NCBI GenBank assembly: GCA_008933995.1
Contig: WARS01000071.1
Coordinates: 8,147,018 to 8,211,017, forward strand
Origin: Datnioides undecimradiatus
Taxonomy: Eukaryota; Chordata; Actinopteri; Lobotiformes; Datnioididae
Reading direction: 5' to 3'
Length of the DNA: 64,000 nt
Positions 1 through 18,925 of the stretch are shown here, in pieces. The notes under the pieces are model-generated. The model saw nothing but the letters and a program-made list of their open reading frames with translations, had not been told where the DNA came from and did not search any database. Position numbers and translations under genes: made by a program. Each line of letters begins with the position of its first letter. Within the stretch, counting starts at the first letter, position 1.

Positions 1-794
1 CACCTGGCCTCTGTAAGGTGCAGTTTACACATGTTACTGCAAGGTTTGGCTGATATTGTGGCAAGTCCAAAAGATTAGCAGTTCAGGTCGTGTGTGTGTG
101 TGTTTGCATGTTTGTGTGTGCGTGTATATACATCAGTCTGACTATTTGGGTGTTGCTGGAGTGCCAGCCATCATAACGTGAGAGGGGATTATGGTAAGAA
201 GTACTATGAGACAGTGAGGATAGTAGGACGGGACATGGGGAGGTGGTGACAGCTTGATGAGAGGTACACTTGTATTTCTTGCATGTTCTCACGTCGTCCC
301 CCCGCGACACAATCTGACTGCCTTAGACCCCTCTGACGCACACCTATGGTATTGTTTATGTGTTTACGTGCTCTTCAAAGAGCATACGGTAGGCTTGCTA
401 CAAGTCTTTTTCACCAAGCCTCACATCTCTGAGCCCTCATCAAAAAAGGGAGTTAATACAAATCCTTTTGAGGAATTTACACAAACATAATTATTTATTT
501 AGCTGGTTAAAACCCACATAATTCTCCTATCAGCTGTGGCAAGCTGCTTCCACATGTCCCCCATACATGGCTGGGATTAACAAACCAGCAGAATGGGAAA
601 GACTGCGTGTGTGTGTGTTTGTGATTGAACCTGTGTGTTTATGAACCACGTGTGTTTATATTTTAGCATGCATATGTTTAAAAATTGCATTTCATACTGT
701 GCATTAAGTGTGTATGCACATGACATAGCCAGTATGTTGCTTGCTCATGGTGGAACTGTTGGGTGTAACTAACAGTAATGAGTGTGGTCTAGAC

Positions 795-880
795 CTGCTC
801 TGTTTGTAAAGTGCCCTGAGATGACTTTTTGTTGTGAATTGGCGCTATATAAATAAAATTGAATTGAATTGAATTGTGAT
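795..880 (+). repeat. 3'-tail of a fish non-LTR element (LINE/SINE type) with ATTGA repeats
   Basis: The segment reads like the common fish retroposon end: a TGCCCTGAGATGACTTTTTG block, then GGCGCTATATAAATAAAATT, then tandem ATTGA units. I recognise this tail as a dispersed repeat of teleost genomes, but the exact family is inferred. No coding part is attached upstream. Confidence 0.5.
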
Positions 881-3460
881 AAAACTGCTGAATAATGTTT
901 AGAGACATGTATTTAAAAAATGTAGAAGTCATTGACATTGACAGTTAATATTATTACATAACCCCGTTAATAATTTCATTCTTAATGTAATCAATATATA
1001 GACTATGTTATACACATGCTATAGTCTTTAACTATACATTTTTTACTACATTGAGAACTAAAACTACTAGTTTTACTGCTCTTGTGAGGAAATGATGAAG
1101 TGGCTACATACAGGTTTTCCCAACATGTTCCCTGCTCTTTTGGTTGCTTGCTTGACATTTAAAAGCTGCGCTGAAGTACTGTGCTGCAGAAGTGGGTTTA
1201 CCTGCGCCAAGCTGTGTGTAGTCTGAGCGCCTCCCTACTGACATTGTCCTGTAACTGTGTGTTGCAAAGATGTGGCTTTGTCGCTTTACAGTACCACTGT
1301 GCGTAATTTCTTATGGGACACTTGCAATATTGCACTAGTTTTATGTAGTTCATTAAGGTTTTTCCAAAACAATAGCTACACCATGATTATTAATAATAAT
1401 TATTATTGTTTTTCTAGCTAACGCTAGCTTTGTAATACTAAGTTAACTGTAAAGAGCTGCCAAAATGTTAACATTGAAATTCAAATTAGCTGAAGTCTCT
1501 GTTGGTACAACCAGTGCCTTCAAGAAAGGAGATGAACCCTAACCTTTCTCTACATGGCTCTGTGTAGAACATAATCAGAGACTTATCATTTAAACTTCCG
1601 TCTGGAGCTGCAGCGCCTAGAACCGCGGGAGCTTTCTCTTCCTCAGGATTTTCGCAGATTTCTCAAGAATCGCTTATCCAAACGACTTCACACTCAACAA
1701 TGGACTTCCTGGGGCTCTCAGCAACATGCCAGACAAGCTCTCCTTCGAGAATAGATACAGAATACATAGACACATATGTACAGATACAGACATAGAGATG
1801 TATAGACAGAGATTCCTTCAGTTTAGTTGGATGCAGACTACTTTTCAGTCTTTTTCTTAAACTTAAAGTCTCCATCAATCAGCTGAACTTTCTGTAGAGA
1901 TCTACAGCATTAATCATACTGTCACCAGTCAGACAGAGCTCAAACTGTTGACGGACTGACTTACACCAGATCTCTCTCGTCTTGTGGCAAATGTCTTGCT
2001 CTGTTGCCATGTTTAATTGGCAGATCTGTCAGCTTTGCATAAATCTTTGTAAATTACATCGCCCTTATCTCGTCCCAGAGATGGGCCCTGGGGTCGCTTG
2101 ATTCCATCCAATGGCTCAGCCAGTGGGGCATGGCGGGGAAATGACTCGTAATTGGAGGCAGCTAAGGGTCGTCACCCCCTGACACACACTCAATAAACAG
2201 CCCTGAGCTTCATACTGCTCAAGTGCTCTTTTTTTTGTTCAAATTTCTCTGTGCCACGTTTCAAATACCACACATTCATGCATTCCTTTCACCGCTCTGC
2301 TTTCTCACCCTCTGATTGTTTAAAGTGTCTATTCTGTATTCACTCTTCTCTATAAACGCTGTTGCTGATGGTCTGTTGCTCTGTTCAATCAATGCAAAGG
2401 CCTTCAGGATTGTGTCTGCAGATGAGCTGTGTGTGCGTGTGTGTGTGTCTGTGTGCATCAGTGCATGTTATTACAGTCCAAGGCTGACAATATTGTAGTG
2501 AACCAGCACCAGCAATGGCTGCCTACGGGAACATGAGACCAGATTTCTCCAATTGTTTTAACAATTTCAGCGGACTTACAACATGGACGTAGGTGCAACA
2601 ATGGTGCAACATCCACAGGAGTCCATTTCAGAGAAATTCACAACTAATAGCTGCACAATAAGCACATCTGCACAGCTGTATGTGTAGTAATATTGTTGCT
2701 ATTATTTTAAAAATGCAATAATAACTACAAGCTTAACACAGTGGGCCCATTAACTCCAAACCAGCCAGTTAAAATCCCTGTGATGATAAAGTACATTGTG
2801 TTGAGATGCTATTGTTGGAAAGTCACAGCTGCTTTTATATTACTTCTCACACTCTGGTAACAATGTAACAATTAAAAACACCTTTGTAAAGGTCATGGAA
2901 AGTTGAGTAAATCATTTTCAAGGAGGGAGTAAGTATGGTATGCAAGCATGTACTGGAGATAAGTGTTTGGATTTCCAATTGTTATGTGATTTTTATACAA
3001 GGGAATGGAGGACCGTGTGCACCACAATGCCCCATTCACCTTTCTGTAAGGCATTGTTAATATTTCAGACAGAAGTGCCTTTATCTACAGAATCATAGAT
3101 GGCTCTTCAAGTGCTGTGTAAATACACACAGACAGAGACCTGTTTGATTGTGTTACTGTCATCATTATTGTACCTTAGCCCTCTGTAGGCAATTGGATGT
3201 GCTCTGCTCGCATCTGGATCGACTCTGATGGGTTTGATTTGACTGTAAGGCTAAACGAGAGAGTTGGAAAGCATAACTGTCACAAGTACTTTCATCAAGG
3301 CCAGAAATTCTCCTTCAGCTCCACATCACCCCTGCCTCTAACATCACCACTGTGAATAAACAATGTTCCTTTCACCTCTTCTCTTTCGTTTTTTTTTTTC
3401 AGATTCAGAATCAGAATGGGCTTTATTAGCCTACACATTTAATTTTATTAGCTATACAGC

Positions 3461-3527
3461 TATTATATTATATTATATTATATTCTATTATATTATATTA
3501 TATTATATTATATTATATTATATTATA

Positions 3528-3530
<3 letters not shown>
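3461..3530. repeat. Pentanucleotide microsatellite (TATTA)n
   Basis: About fourteen near-perfect TATTA units with one TATTC variant near 3481-3485. It abuts the truncated left arm of the Tc1 element. Confidence 0.9.
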
Positions 3531-5114
<1,584 letters not shown>

Positions 5115-5404
5115 TATATTGTGAGTATGCAAGTCAAGCAAACTCAAAGAAAGTAAAGATAATGCGGAACGTATTTTGTTATTCATTGTGTCTTGTCTTA
5201 AACAAGAAAAACCATCCCTGATTTAAATTTGACCACCTTTCCCTGTAAAGTAGTCACCGTGTGCAGAGATATACTGCTCTCAGGGCTGTGGGAAAAGCAG
5301 AAACAGACAGATTGCACCTCACATGTACATGTTGTAAAACGTGTAATGAAAATAATGGGCTGGTTTGATGTTGGAGAGGTTTGGTGACTGATTCAACTGT
5401 TCCT

Positions 5405-6280
5405 CAGAGCTATGGTCTGTGAAAAGAAACAGGTTTTTTGGCGCATATTGCTCTGTAGCATCTATCAGAGGAGTTAGAACAGGTTCTTAGTGACCAGGTT
5501 GTGAAAGATCTGCAGTGATGCTTCCTGCCCCTCTCCTGCCTCCTCACACGTATAAGTCTCGAATGGAGAGCCTGAGTGTCATTGTACTTGTTACTGTCTT
5601 GACCTATGGCTGACCAAAACCAGACCATGATGGCTGCGCAGAAATTATTGCAGAGCAGAACTGAATTAGCGGTTACTGAGGTGGGTTAAACTTTTGTGCT
5701 GGCATTGGAAGCACATCCTCTGCTAAGCCTTTTTGACGAGGGACTATTTTGGTCCTTGGAGATGGTACATCCCAGAAATCTGCAGTTATCCACAGCTGAC
5801 TCATTGCTGTTGAGGATGGTGATGGGGGGCAGTGTTGGGGGCTTCCTCTGCTATCTCCACAGCTTTGAGAACTACTTCAGCTGTTCACCCTCCCATCTGT
5901 ATGCAGACTCATCGTCCTGGATGAGGCTTATGACTGTTGTGTTGTCTACACACTTCAGGAGTTTATCTCTCCTGAGGTGCAGTCATTTGTTTAGAAGGAG
6001 AAGGGCAGAGAGGAGAGCACACATCCCAGGGGGGCGCCAGTGTGAATGTGATTTCCCTCAGCCTCACCTGCTGCCTTTGGTCTGTCAGGAAGTTTGTGAT
6101 CCATTGACAGGTGGAGGCTGGCACAGCGAGTTGGGGGAGTTTAGAGCACAGGACTTCTAGAATGATGGTGTTGAATGCCAAGCTGAAGTCCACAAACAAG
6201 ATCCTCGCATTGTCCCTTGGGAGTTGTGATGTTGCAGGTTGCAGTGCAGTTCCCTGTTGACTGCATCATCCGCTGAGTGG
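5405..6280 (-). mobile_element. LINE fragment, CR1/L2-type reverse transcriptase (degraded)
   Basis: Minus-strand translation gives RILFVDFSLAFNTII followed by QWITNFLTDQRQQVRL (about 6199-6050). In another frame come a DNTTVISLIQDDESAYR-like stretch and LPPITILNSN...FLGCTIS (about 5940-5740). The piece at 5430-5560 resembles the element's C-terminal region in shifted frames. Order and content match the reverse transcriptase of fish CR1/L2-group LINEs. Frameshifts and stops show it is dead. It ends about 145 bp upstream of a cdh4 exon. Confidence 0.82.
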
Positions 6281-6425
6281 TTACTCTTTCATTATTGCTT
6301 CCCCTCTGTCGGCCTTCAGCTCCTGTCTCTCTTCCCTCTCAATCGTCCCTTTCACTGCACATCTTCTCCTGTCATCTTTTCCTCCCGTCATGATGCTATT
6401 TTCTCTTCCCTCTGTCTGCTCCCAG

Positions 6426-11005
<4,580 letters not shown>

Positions 11006-14000
11006 ATCTGCCCAGTCACGCACGCACTCACACACACACACACCCTCGTCCCGTCAGCTGGCCTGCCATGCTCTGCCCCTCTAACACGTGGGGCAATTAC
11101 ACCCCTACTGAACACACGTTAACAATGACATGTTCACACTGACCAAATGACTGACCAACCAACCAACCAATCAAATTACCCACCACAGAGGACCGGTGCC
11201 GTGAGTCAGTTTCGGGTGCTCTTCTCAACCGTCTCCTGCTCTAAGCCTGTCTGAGACTGAAATGGAAGCTCTGAACTGCAGGCTTCTCTTAGTTTGTATT
11301 TTCAAACTCTTGTGCTTTTGTTTTAAATTTTATGCCTGATGTAGGTTTTATTTTTTACTAGTCAGATTGTTTTTCCTTTAGTTGGTGTAGCTTTTTTTTT
11401 TCTCGTCCCCACTCCTCTCCAATTCGAGCCATTCCTTATTCCTGAGGGTTTTCACTTTTCCCTCGCTGTCAGCCCCCGCCTGCCTCTCTGCAGAAGCTTT
11501 AGGTTGAGCAGCTTGCTTTGTCTGAGGGGAACAAAAGGGGAAAAAAAGCAGAACAAGAACACAGATATGAAAGTCCTTCTTGCACGGAGGGCCCTGGTTT
11601 ATTCTTTCTTGAACTTGAATTACTTAGAACAGAAGCACTGTTGTTTAAAAAGTGCCTTCAGTGGTGCGTATTTTAGCAGACTCCCGCTAACTCAGGATTG
11701 GTTGCCATTTTCTGGGCTTACATGCCCCCATATGACCCCTGACCCTTTAACTCAGACCTTCCCTTGTCATTTCTATATCGTCCTGCAAGGCTGTGGTAGC
11801 TGCAGGAGAAGTCAGCGCTGGTTTCAGAGAAGCATTGACTGGCTTACGTGGGCGCTTTATGTAGACATACTGTACATAGGCCTACAGTGTGTCCATAAGT
11901 TATGGACAAATCATTAACTTTTCAAGTCAGGCATATCTGTGCTCCTAGATCACAGCCGACTGAAGTGTGATTACTGAATCGCACTGAAAAACACATAATG
12001 GGACTGTCTTAGAGAAAGAAATGCATTGCGTGTCTTTGTTTATTGTGGCTTCAATAGCAGCTGTGTTTGTTTTGAGCTCTCAGTATTTGCACCGAAAACT
12101 TGATTACGGCTTGTTACTAAATTTTGAAGATCGACAAGTCACGTGTGTTACAGTGTTAATGTATATGAAGTACAAATGAGGGTTATTTAAGAAGACTTTG
12201 CCTTTGAGATCGTTTGAAGTTTGCATGTTTATCCCTTCACCCAGAGGTAATAATCATGGCACCAGTTGTTGTGTGGTAAATGTGACAAAGAAAACTATAT
12301 AAACTGTACAAACATGAGGGTGAAAGAAAATACAGGATTACTTCAAATAGCTTTGATGGCATTACATACGGAGCTGTGAGCCCCATTCTGAGTCCTTTTC
12401 TCTCTCCTTTATTTTTTTTTGCTTTCTCTTGATTCACTGTTGTTTCTCAGCAAACTTTTAATATACAAACTTTGGTGCTGTTCCCTGTCACAGAAACCGG
12501 GGGAACTGAGCCTCAGCCAGGGATTTAGCGCCTTCACAATCTGTCTCTCTTCAGGCAGCGTTTCATTCATCTGAAATTTTCTCCTGAAATTTTTGGCTGC
12601 AAGTTCAAGAGGTTTTGAAAAGAAGTTAGAGGAAGGGAAAGTCTGTTATGAAGTTCTGCACTTTATCAAAGCAGACTTGCAAAACTAAAGCTTCAGTAAT
12701 AGCGCTTTAAAAGACAGACATTTTGAAAGACAGTTGTGTTGTGACTTAATGAAAAAGCAGCACTACCCATGGGCTTCTGTAATCATATTTCAGGCCCCCA
12801 GAACTGCGTGTAGAGAACTGGAATTAAAAAAAAAAAAAAAAAGAGCTTTAGTCTTTGTATTAAATTATTTAAATATGCAAAACATTTCACAGAGGGACCA
12901 GGGAGATGCTGGTGAATGATAGAAAGGTTTAATCACTCCTTATCTTCTTAGTGCCCATTGAAACACTCCTCGATTGTACCCCATTTCAACTTGATGTGGA
13001 CCGACCAGATTTTCCATTAATTATGAATATGATGAATGCTTGGAGGAAATCTCGGAAAGGACAATGTTCTTCAGATGATGTGATGAGAGGGATCCTCCAC
13101 GCTTCCTTTTCTCTCCTGCTGCTTTTCGGCCGTTTCCTCACCTGCCTGTGGTTCATGTGGATAGCTGTAGATAAAAACATCTAAAAAAAAATTGGACCTA
13201 CACTTTCAGAGTGGATGGAAAGGACTAAACTTGTGGCGTGATGTAAAAGGAAAATATTGCCTGAAAACATTCATTATGCCATAACGTCAAACAAAGAAAG
13301 ATGACAGTTTGATTTGACTATAAATAAGGGATGAAAGGTCATAGTGTATTTTACAAGGTGAACAGGGTAGGAATATCTTGATTTACATGAACACATAAAT
13401 GGTTGGTTTTCAGGATAGCTGTCAGCTTAGAGCAGAAACAGACATGGACACGAGAGAAGCAGTAGTTTCCCCAGCTCGATGCTGGATAAGCTCTTTTCTA
13501 TCCGATTGCTCCTCAGCCAACAGAATATCTTCACAAAATAAACACAGCTGTTACTTTCTGCTACTTGTGATTATTTCTGACATATAAATGTTGTATATAC
13601 CAAACATTTTTATACATTTGGTAACATGATTTATCCGTTTCTGTGTGGTCTTTTCTTTTCTCTCCAGTTTCGTTCTCAATGAATACATGGCAATGTATAT
13701 TTCACCACAAAAAAGCCATGTGCATCTTACGAGAATCGGGTTTGATTCTTTGCGAGCTTACAGCCATACTCGTGTCGCTGTTCAAGTATAGCTTCATCAC
13801 GGTGAAATGGTTCCATTTCAGACCAAACTTGTACAGCCCGTACTAGCACACACTCACTCCTCTAGGCCTTACTGTACATATGTGAGTGTTGTATATTATA
13901 TGAGCCCTCTCAGCGTTGTTCTTATTCAGCTGCAGGGCTCCGACATTACCGAAGGCCATCCAGCGTTCACAGAGTAAAGACGTGCTTCGTGAAATGCTCA

Positions 14001-15125
14001 TGTTCTCTTATCAGACATCACCGGAACCAAGGGCCAACTTAGCAGGAGGCCTCGCACGCAAATACACCCAAACATGCACACACACAAGGTAACTGACCTT
14101 TATAACTGTGTCATACGTACATACGTGACACAATGCCATTATGATACTGAATGTTATCAAAGACTCGCAATGACACATGGCAGCAAATCATCAGTGGAGT
14201 CGAACAAACGTGACCTCCCATTTAAATGCAATTTGTGAAGGGAAAGGAAGGAAGATCGATCATTACTTGTTACATACTTGGTCCAATTGTCTTATTGATG
14301 TTCCCTCGCTGATGTGAGGGGAGAATTAGTAAATGATAGAACGAAGGGAGAACTATCGCACTGCTGTAGTCCACCCCTGTCTTCTGGCTGTGCCAAGAAC
14401 GGCTCTTCTGCCTCTCTGACTGGTGTTAGTTAAAGGACACTCGGTCTCGCTCGGGACACTGCCTGACCATGGACACACACACACGACGGGAGGCTCCAGC
14501 AGAAGCCAGTTTTTTTTTTGCTCTGCTACGGCCACACCTACAAAGACAGGCAGCAGGGTTTCAGACGAGTTCGCCCAGTACTGCTCAAGTTCAAGTGTAC
14601 ATAATGTAGTATTTGCTTGAAGCTAAACAGACCAAGTTAGGCAAACTGTAACTGTACAATTGGAGCTTTTTGCATGTGTCTTTTTATAATGGACAGATGA
14701 GTTCTATTACAGTAACCATTACAACATTTTAAAATGTGTCGCAGCCTGCATGACGGAGGTTGCAGTCCAGAAGGGGATTTCTGGTGTACCATACTCACGT
14801 AGTTTCAAACGGAGGAGAAAAAAAAGCTGAAAAAATAATTGCACAGTTATGGAGTCAAAAGACTTTTTTTGTAAATTGTCAACAGCACAAATATTTTGTA
14901 TTGTTGTTTGTACCATTTTGTAAGAAAATGAAGAAAGGAACAAAAAAAAAGGGAAAGAATCTGTTGTTTCAAGCGTGTGTTTATAGTGCCACTGCAATCT
15001 TGGTTTCCGAATACCGTACAGTAAATGCGCAGCCTTGCAGATCAACCTTGTAATATAGACGCTGAGCTGGAGACTCCCTGTCAGCATCATGTGTTATAAA
15101 TAAAATTTCCCCTCCTTATAAGAAC
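11006..15125 (+). other. Probable cdh4 3'UTR
   Basis: Gene-free stretch from the cdh4 stop to a polyadenylation signal at 15099-15104. An internal AATAAA at 13537-13542 could end a shorter isoform. Four perfect Pumilio-type octamers (TGTANATA) lie on the sense strand at 11871, 13592, 13873 and 14596. The extent is inferred; no transcript evidence is available. Confidence 0.55.
15099..15104 (+). terminator. Candidate distal polyadenylation signal of cdh4
   Basis: AATAAA within GTTATAAATAAAATTTCC; the first strong signal near the end of the likely 3'UTR, with a T-rich stretch downstream. A second AT-rich candidate lies near 15345-15355. Confidence 0.5.
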
Positions 15126-17819
15126 ACCGCCTCCTGACTTTTCCTTGTCACACGCTGATTTCTGCAAGTGATGCATTTCCTCACACCCGTGTTATTTTTA
15201 AAGTGCTAATGTGGTTATTTTGACCAGAAATTGTCGCTGTCACTCAGGAAACTTTGCACTATGTTCTTTTTCTTTTTTTTTTAACACATTGTACATCGTC
15301 TGTTAATAAGCAGTGATACATTATTGGAACAACATAAGTTATTTAAAAATAAAAAAGATGTTACTTTCATTATGCAGAAGTCCTGAAAGATGTTCAGGGT
15401 GCCAGCTCTGGCTCTTCAGTCATTCTTAACCCTACAGTATATAGAGTATACTTCCATGGAAAGCTCCAAGTCCTACAGTATATAGAGCAACACTTGCCTT
15501 CGAAAAGTGAACATGCAAACTGCATGTTAACTGGATTACACAGTAAGAACACATCAGATGAGCACCAGGCTGTCTTTCTCAGTAGAAAGAGAAGAAAAGC
15601 TGCCTGAATTTCCTCTGAATGCAATCAAACACACTGCCATTTTTTGTAATTTCACACAAAACAACAACAAAAACACAATTTACAGGCAGAAGAAGTTTAT
15701 CCATGCACTTAAGTAAAGGCATACTGAGCACCTTTATTGACAGATGCATGCCTTTGTGGCAGTGAAGTAATTAAGTAAACAGCTTGTTTCTCGTATAGGT
15801 CGCTCTATTTTTGCATGAAAAGACACCATAATGTATTCCAGGAGACGTTTCCACAATGTTAGAATCAAAAGATTTTGAAAGTATGATGTGCATCTGTTTG
15901 CGCTAGTTTAATATGTGGATGATTGAGTTTCATATTTCAAATTAGTTTTAGTGCCAGCCATGAACAGACATAAGCTAAAATGATCAACACAATTAAGGCT
16001 GTTCATTTGTCAACTGTGCCTGACAGGGCCGTCTTCCAGGGTGGAATAATGAAGTCTTCCCGGCCAAAGCAGATGCAAACAGTGACAGAACAAATCGGTA
16101 TGAAAACACAAAAATGTGCATTTCATTTCCTTTGTTCCTCCCTTCTCTTTGTTACTTCACTGCCCGTCCATATTTTAAAGTTGTGCTCCAAGAGCTGTCA
16201 CAGATGTATCTATTACAAAAGATGTTTAAGAACATGCAAACCTATCAAGTTGTGATTTTGTCCAGCGTTTTTCTTTTTTTGTTCAGGGTCAGGTCGCTCA
16301 GCTGTCAGTCCCTCTGATTTTGCAGCATTCTTCTTCTTCCAACTTCCTACAAATCTGCCTTCCCTTGTTTGAAATTAAACAAAACTTTGCACACAGTTCC
16401 AGGTCAATGACAAACATCCTCAGCTTGCATTGTGGGCTTATGGTCCTGATGGTGGTAATACAGCAATCATTCATCTTAGTGAAAATTAGTAGCACAATAA
16501 TCAATCATACGTGCTACAACTTAGTATTGTCCTCCATAAACAACCAGTCATGGGATGCCAGTTCTGGACCAGCGTGATGCAGAATGACCATCTTGTCTGT
16601 AAGTATCTTATGCTAACTGTGGTGAGGTAATTAATTATTAAACTTTAAAGTTTCGTCATCATTTTAAACCTGGCGACTCCTTTTTTGTCTTCCTCCTTCT
16701 TCTTCATCCACAAATTGCCCTACCTGTCTCACTGCTGCACAGCTGCTGTAATTTTGTTAACTTTCTCTGAACCCTTGTTTGCTGCTGCACAAGAAAAAAA
16801 CGTGTTCGAACATGTTTGAGTAAATGTAATGTTTTTAATAGGTTTTTATAGACCAGTCATTGGATTTGCGTTGCTAGGAAACAGCAAACACCACAGCAGG
16901 TAATACATTTGGTTACATTTAGAGAGCTTATGTCTGAAATGGGCAGTGCAGACAATAGGCTGAAGCAAAATAATAAACTTTTTAGAATTAAATACATACT
17001 TAAAATTCCTTTTTCCGTCCTTTTTTAAAGAAGAATGAAGAAATCGATTAAGGGGTAAAATCAAAAATCCTAAACATCAGAACTTCCTTATTGCACCAAC
17101 AGAAAGTTTTTCACTTCACATTATATTGGCAACAAAACAAAATATATCAAGGCATGGTGACATGGTTACTGGTAGCCTACATCACCAGTATGGTCATTTG
17201 ATGCATCTTGAAGTTAATAATCACATGCTATGTGTCAACAGTTGAACTTGTTTATTGACATTTCAGCTCTGTTTTAAATCTTAATTCAGCAGGGTCCACA
17301 ATAAAAACAAGGGAACCCTGGAGGTAGAAAAGGAAATTAGTTAGCAATCAGTGCAGGCGGTCAAGGCAGCATGAGGAGCAGGATGAGATGACCCTTGCTT
17401 GTTCTCTTTTAGCACAGCAGGTCAATGAACCAACACCAGACTGCATCTCCTGCTCATTGATTGACCTGTCAGAGCACGTCAATGCACACATAGACAGAAT
17501 AAGCCCTGCTGTTACACGCTGCTCACACATGAGCACACAAATGTCTCTTCTCGAACTACAAGGAAAGTGAGGGTAAAGTGAATTCCACTCCTGCCCTCCC
17601 ACCAGCCACACTCCAGGGTTGACAGGATAAGTCAGGATGGATTAATTCAGGTAACACTCACATGATTATCAAAATTGCCCCATGCTGAATTTTGACCCTG
17701 TGTGGATTTATACATGTGGGCGGTTTACAGTTGATATCATTGCTTTTCTTCTAGCTTTAACAGCTAGAAGCAAGTTTCTTTAACACACAGTGTGGTTAAG
17801 AAGTGTAAATAGTGCCAGT

Positions 17820-18260
17820 CGAGAGGTCCTGTGTCAAATGAAGGGAATATTTGACCTCCTGCAGAGAATTAGATGGCGATTCCACTTTCATGTCTGTACA
17901 GTAATGAAGCTATAGCCAGCAGTTATTTAGCAGATACTATAGTTTATAGTATATAGTTCAGCAAATGGAAAGGGGGCAGCTAGCCTGGCACTGTTCAAAG
18001 TTAAGATGAAGCTCACTATTTGATACATTTTTTCATTTGCAAAGTATAAAAACAACATAATGTTATATTTCCCTCTGTTTCTGAGTTAAACTAGCCAACA
18101 GGTGACTGTATTCATTTAAAGATTTGTTCTTTTCATGCTAAAGAGGGTGTTTACAGGCAGTTTTGTTATCTCTGGATACAGACGCTAACGGTCCAATCCT
18201 TCCAGTCTTTATGATAAGCTAAGCTAACTCCTGACTCTAGCTTTATATACGTATAAATCT
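17820..18260. repeat. Probable old fish dispersed repeat
   Basis: Has blocks typical of a widespread fish repeat: CAGCTAGCCTGGCACTGTTC and GATAAGCTAAGCTAACTCC, with a related end-like piece (CAAACTATTCCTTTAACC) near 19318-19336. The 18454-18925 repeat may be internal to the same unit. Classification not possible by eye. Confidence 0.4.
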
Positions 18261-18453
18261 GCCGTCAGATGATAAGATATTTGGTCTTTTGTCATGGTGT
18301 GATATAGCACGCATTGCTTTTTCTGGCAATCTGAATGTTTTCTGACAGGTCCTGTTTTTCCAGAACACAGAACAGCACAGTAATGAGCACACAGCAGCTG
18401 CTAGCTGTAAGTGCGATCACCAGCAGGTCTGCAGTGTCATGCCATCATGTGAC

Positions 18454-18925
18454 CACTTGCACTGGTGCATCTGCGATGCTGCTCGTGTGTATTTGCATAT
18501 TGTCAACATGGACTTCAAACTGCAGCAGAGAGTAAACATCAAAATCTGTGTCAAATCCAAGCTTTATGTTGAGGATCATCACCAGCTACAACCCAGAGTC
18601 CAAACAGCAGTCAGAGCAGTGAAAAAGCCCACAGTGTCAAAAGGAAGGTCTGGAGGGCGTGCTGGCTTGTTTTGCTCATGGGGTTGTGCACTGTGAGTTC
18701 ATCCCCCAGGGTCAGAGCGTCAGTGGAGAGCTCAGCAGCACCATTCTGTGGCATCAAAGAGACGAAATTTAGCACAGATGACCTGAATTGTGTGTAATGG
18801 CATTTGGTTCTGCATCGTGGCACAGTACATCAAAAACGCACTTTCAGCAACGCAATCATTGCTCCTGACCCACCCATCTTACTGAAATTGACAACGGCAA
18901 ATTCTTTCTCTTCTCCAAAATCACA
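18454..18925 (+). repeat. Unclassified dispersed repeat, copy A
   Basis: Aligns by eye along most of its length with 33919-34415 in the same orientation. Shared landmarks are CACTTGCA[C/G]TGG, ACATGGACTT-like then CTGCAGCAGAGAG-like, GAGG[A/C]TCATCACCA, GAAATTTAGCACAGATGACC versus GAAATTCAGCACAAATGACC, and TTCTCTTCTCCA. No convincing coding frame is shared by both copies. Confidence 0.7.

Noticed and set aside
12951..13184. 77-codon frame in the cdh4 3'UTR
   Set aside because: No family similarity and no splice or promoter context; it lies in a probable untranslated region.
18439..18696. 85-codon frame within repeat copy A
   Set aside because: The second repeat copy (33919-34415) does not preserve the frame, so coding is unlikely.
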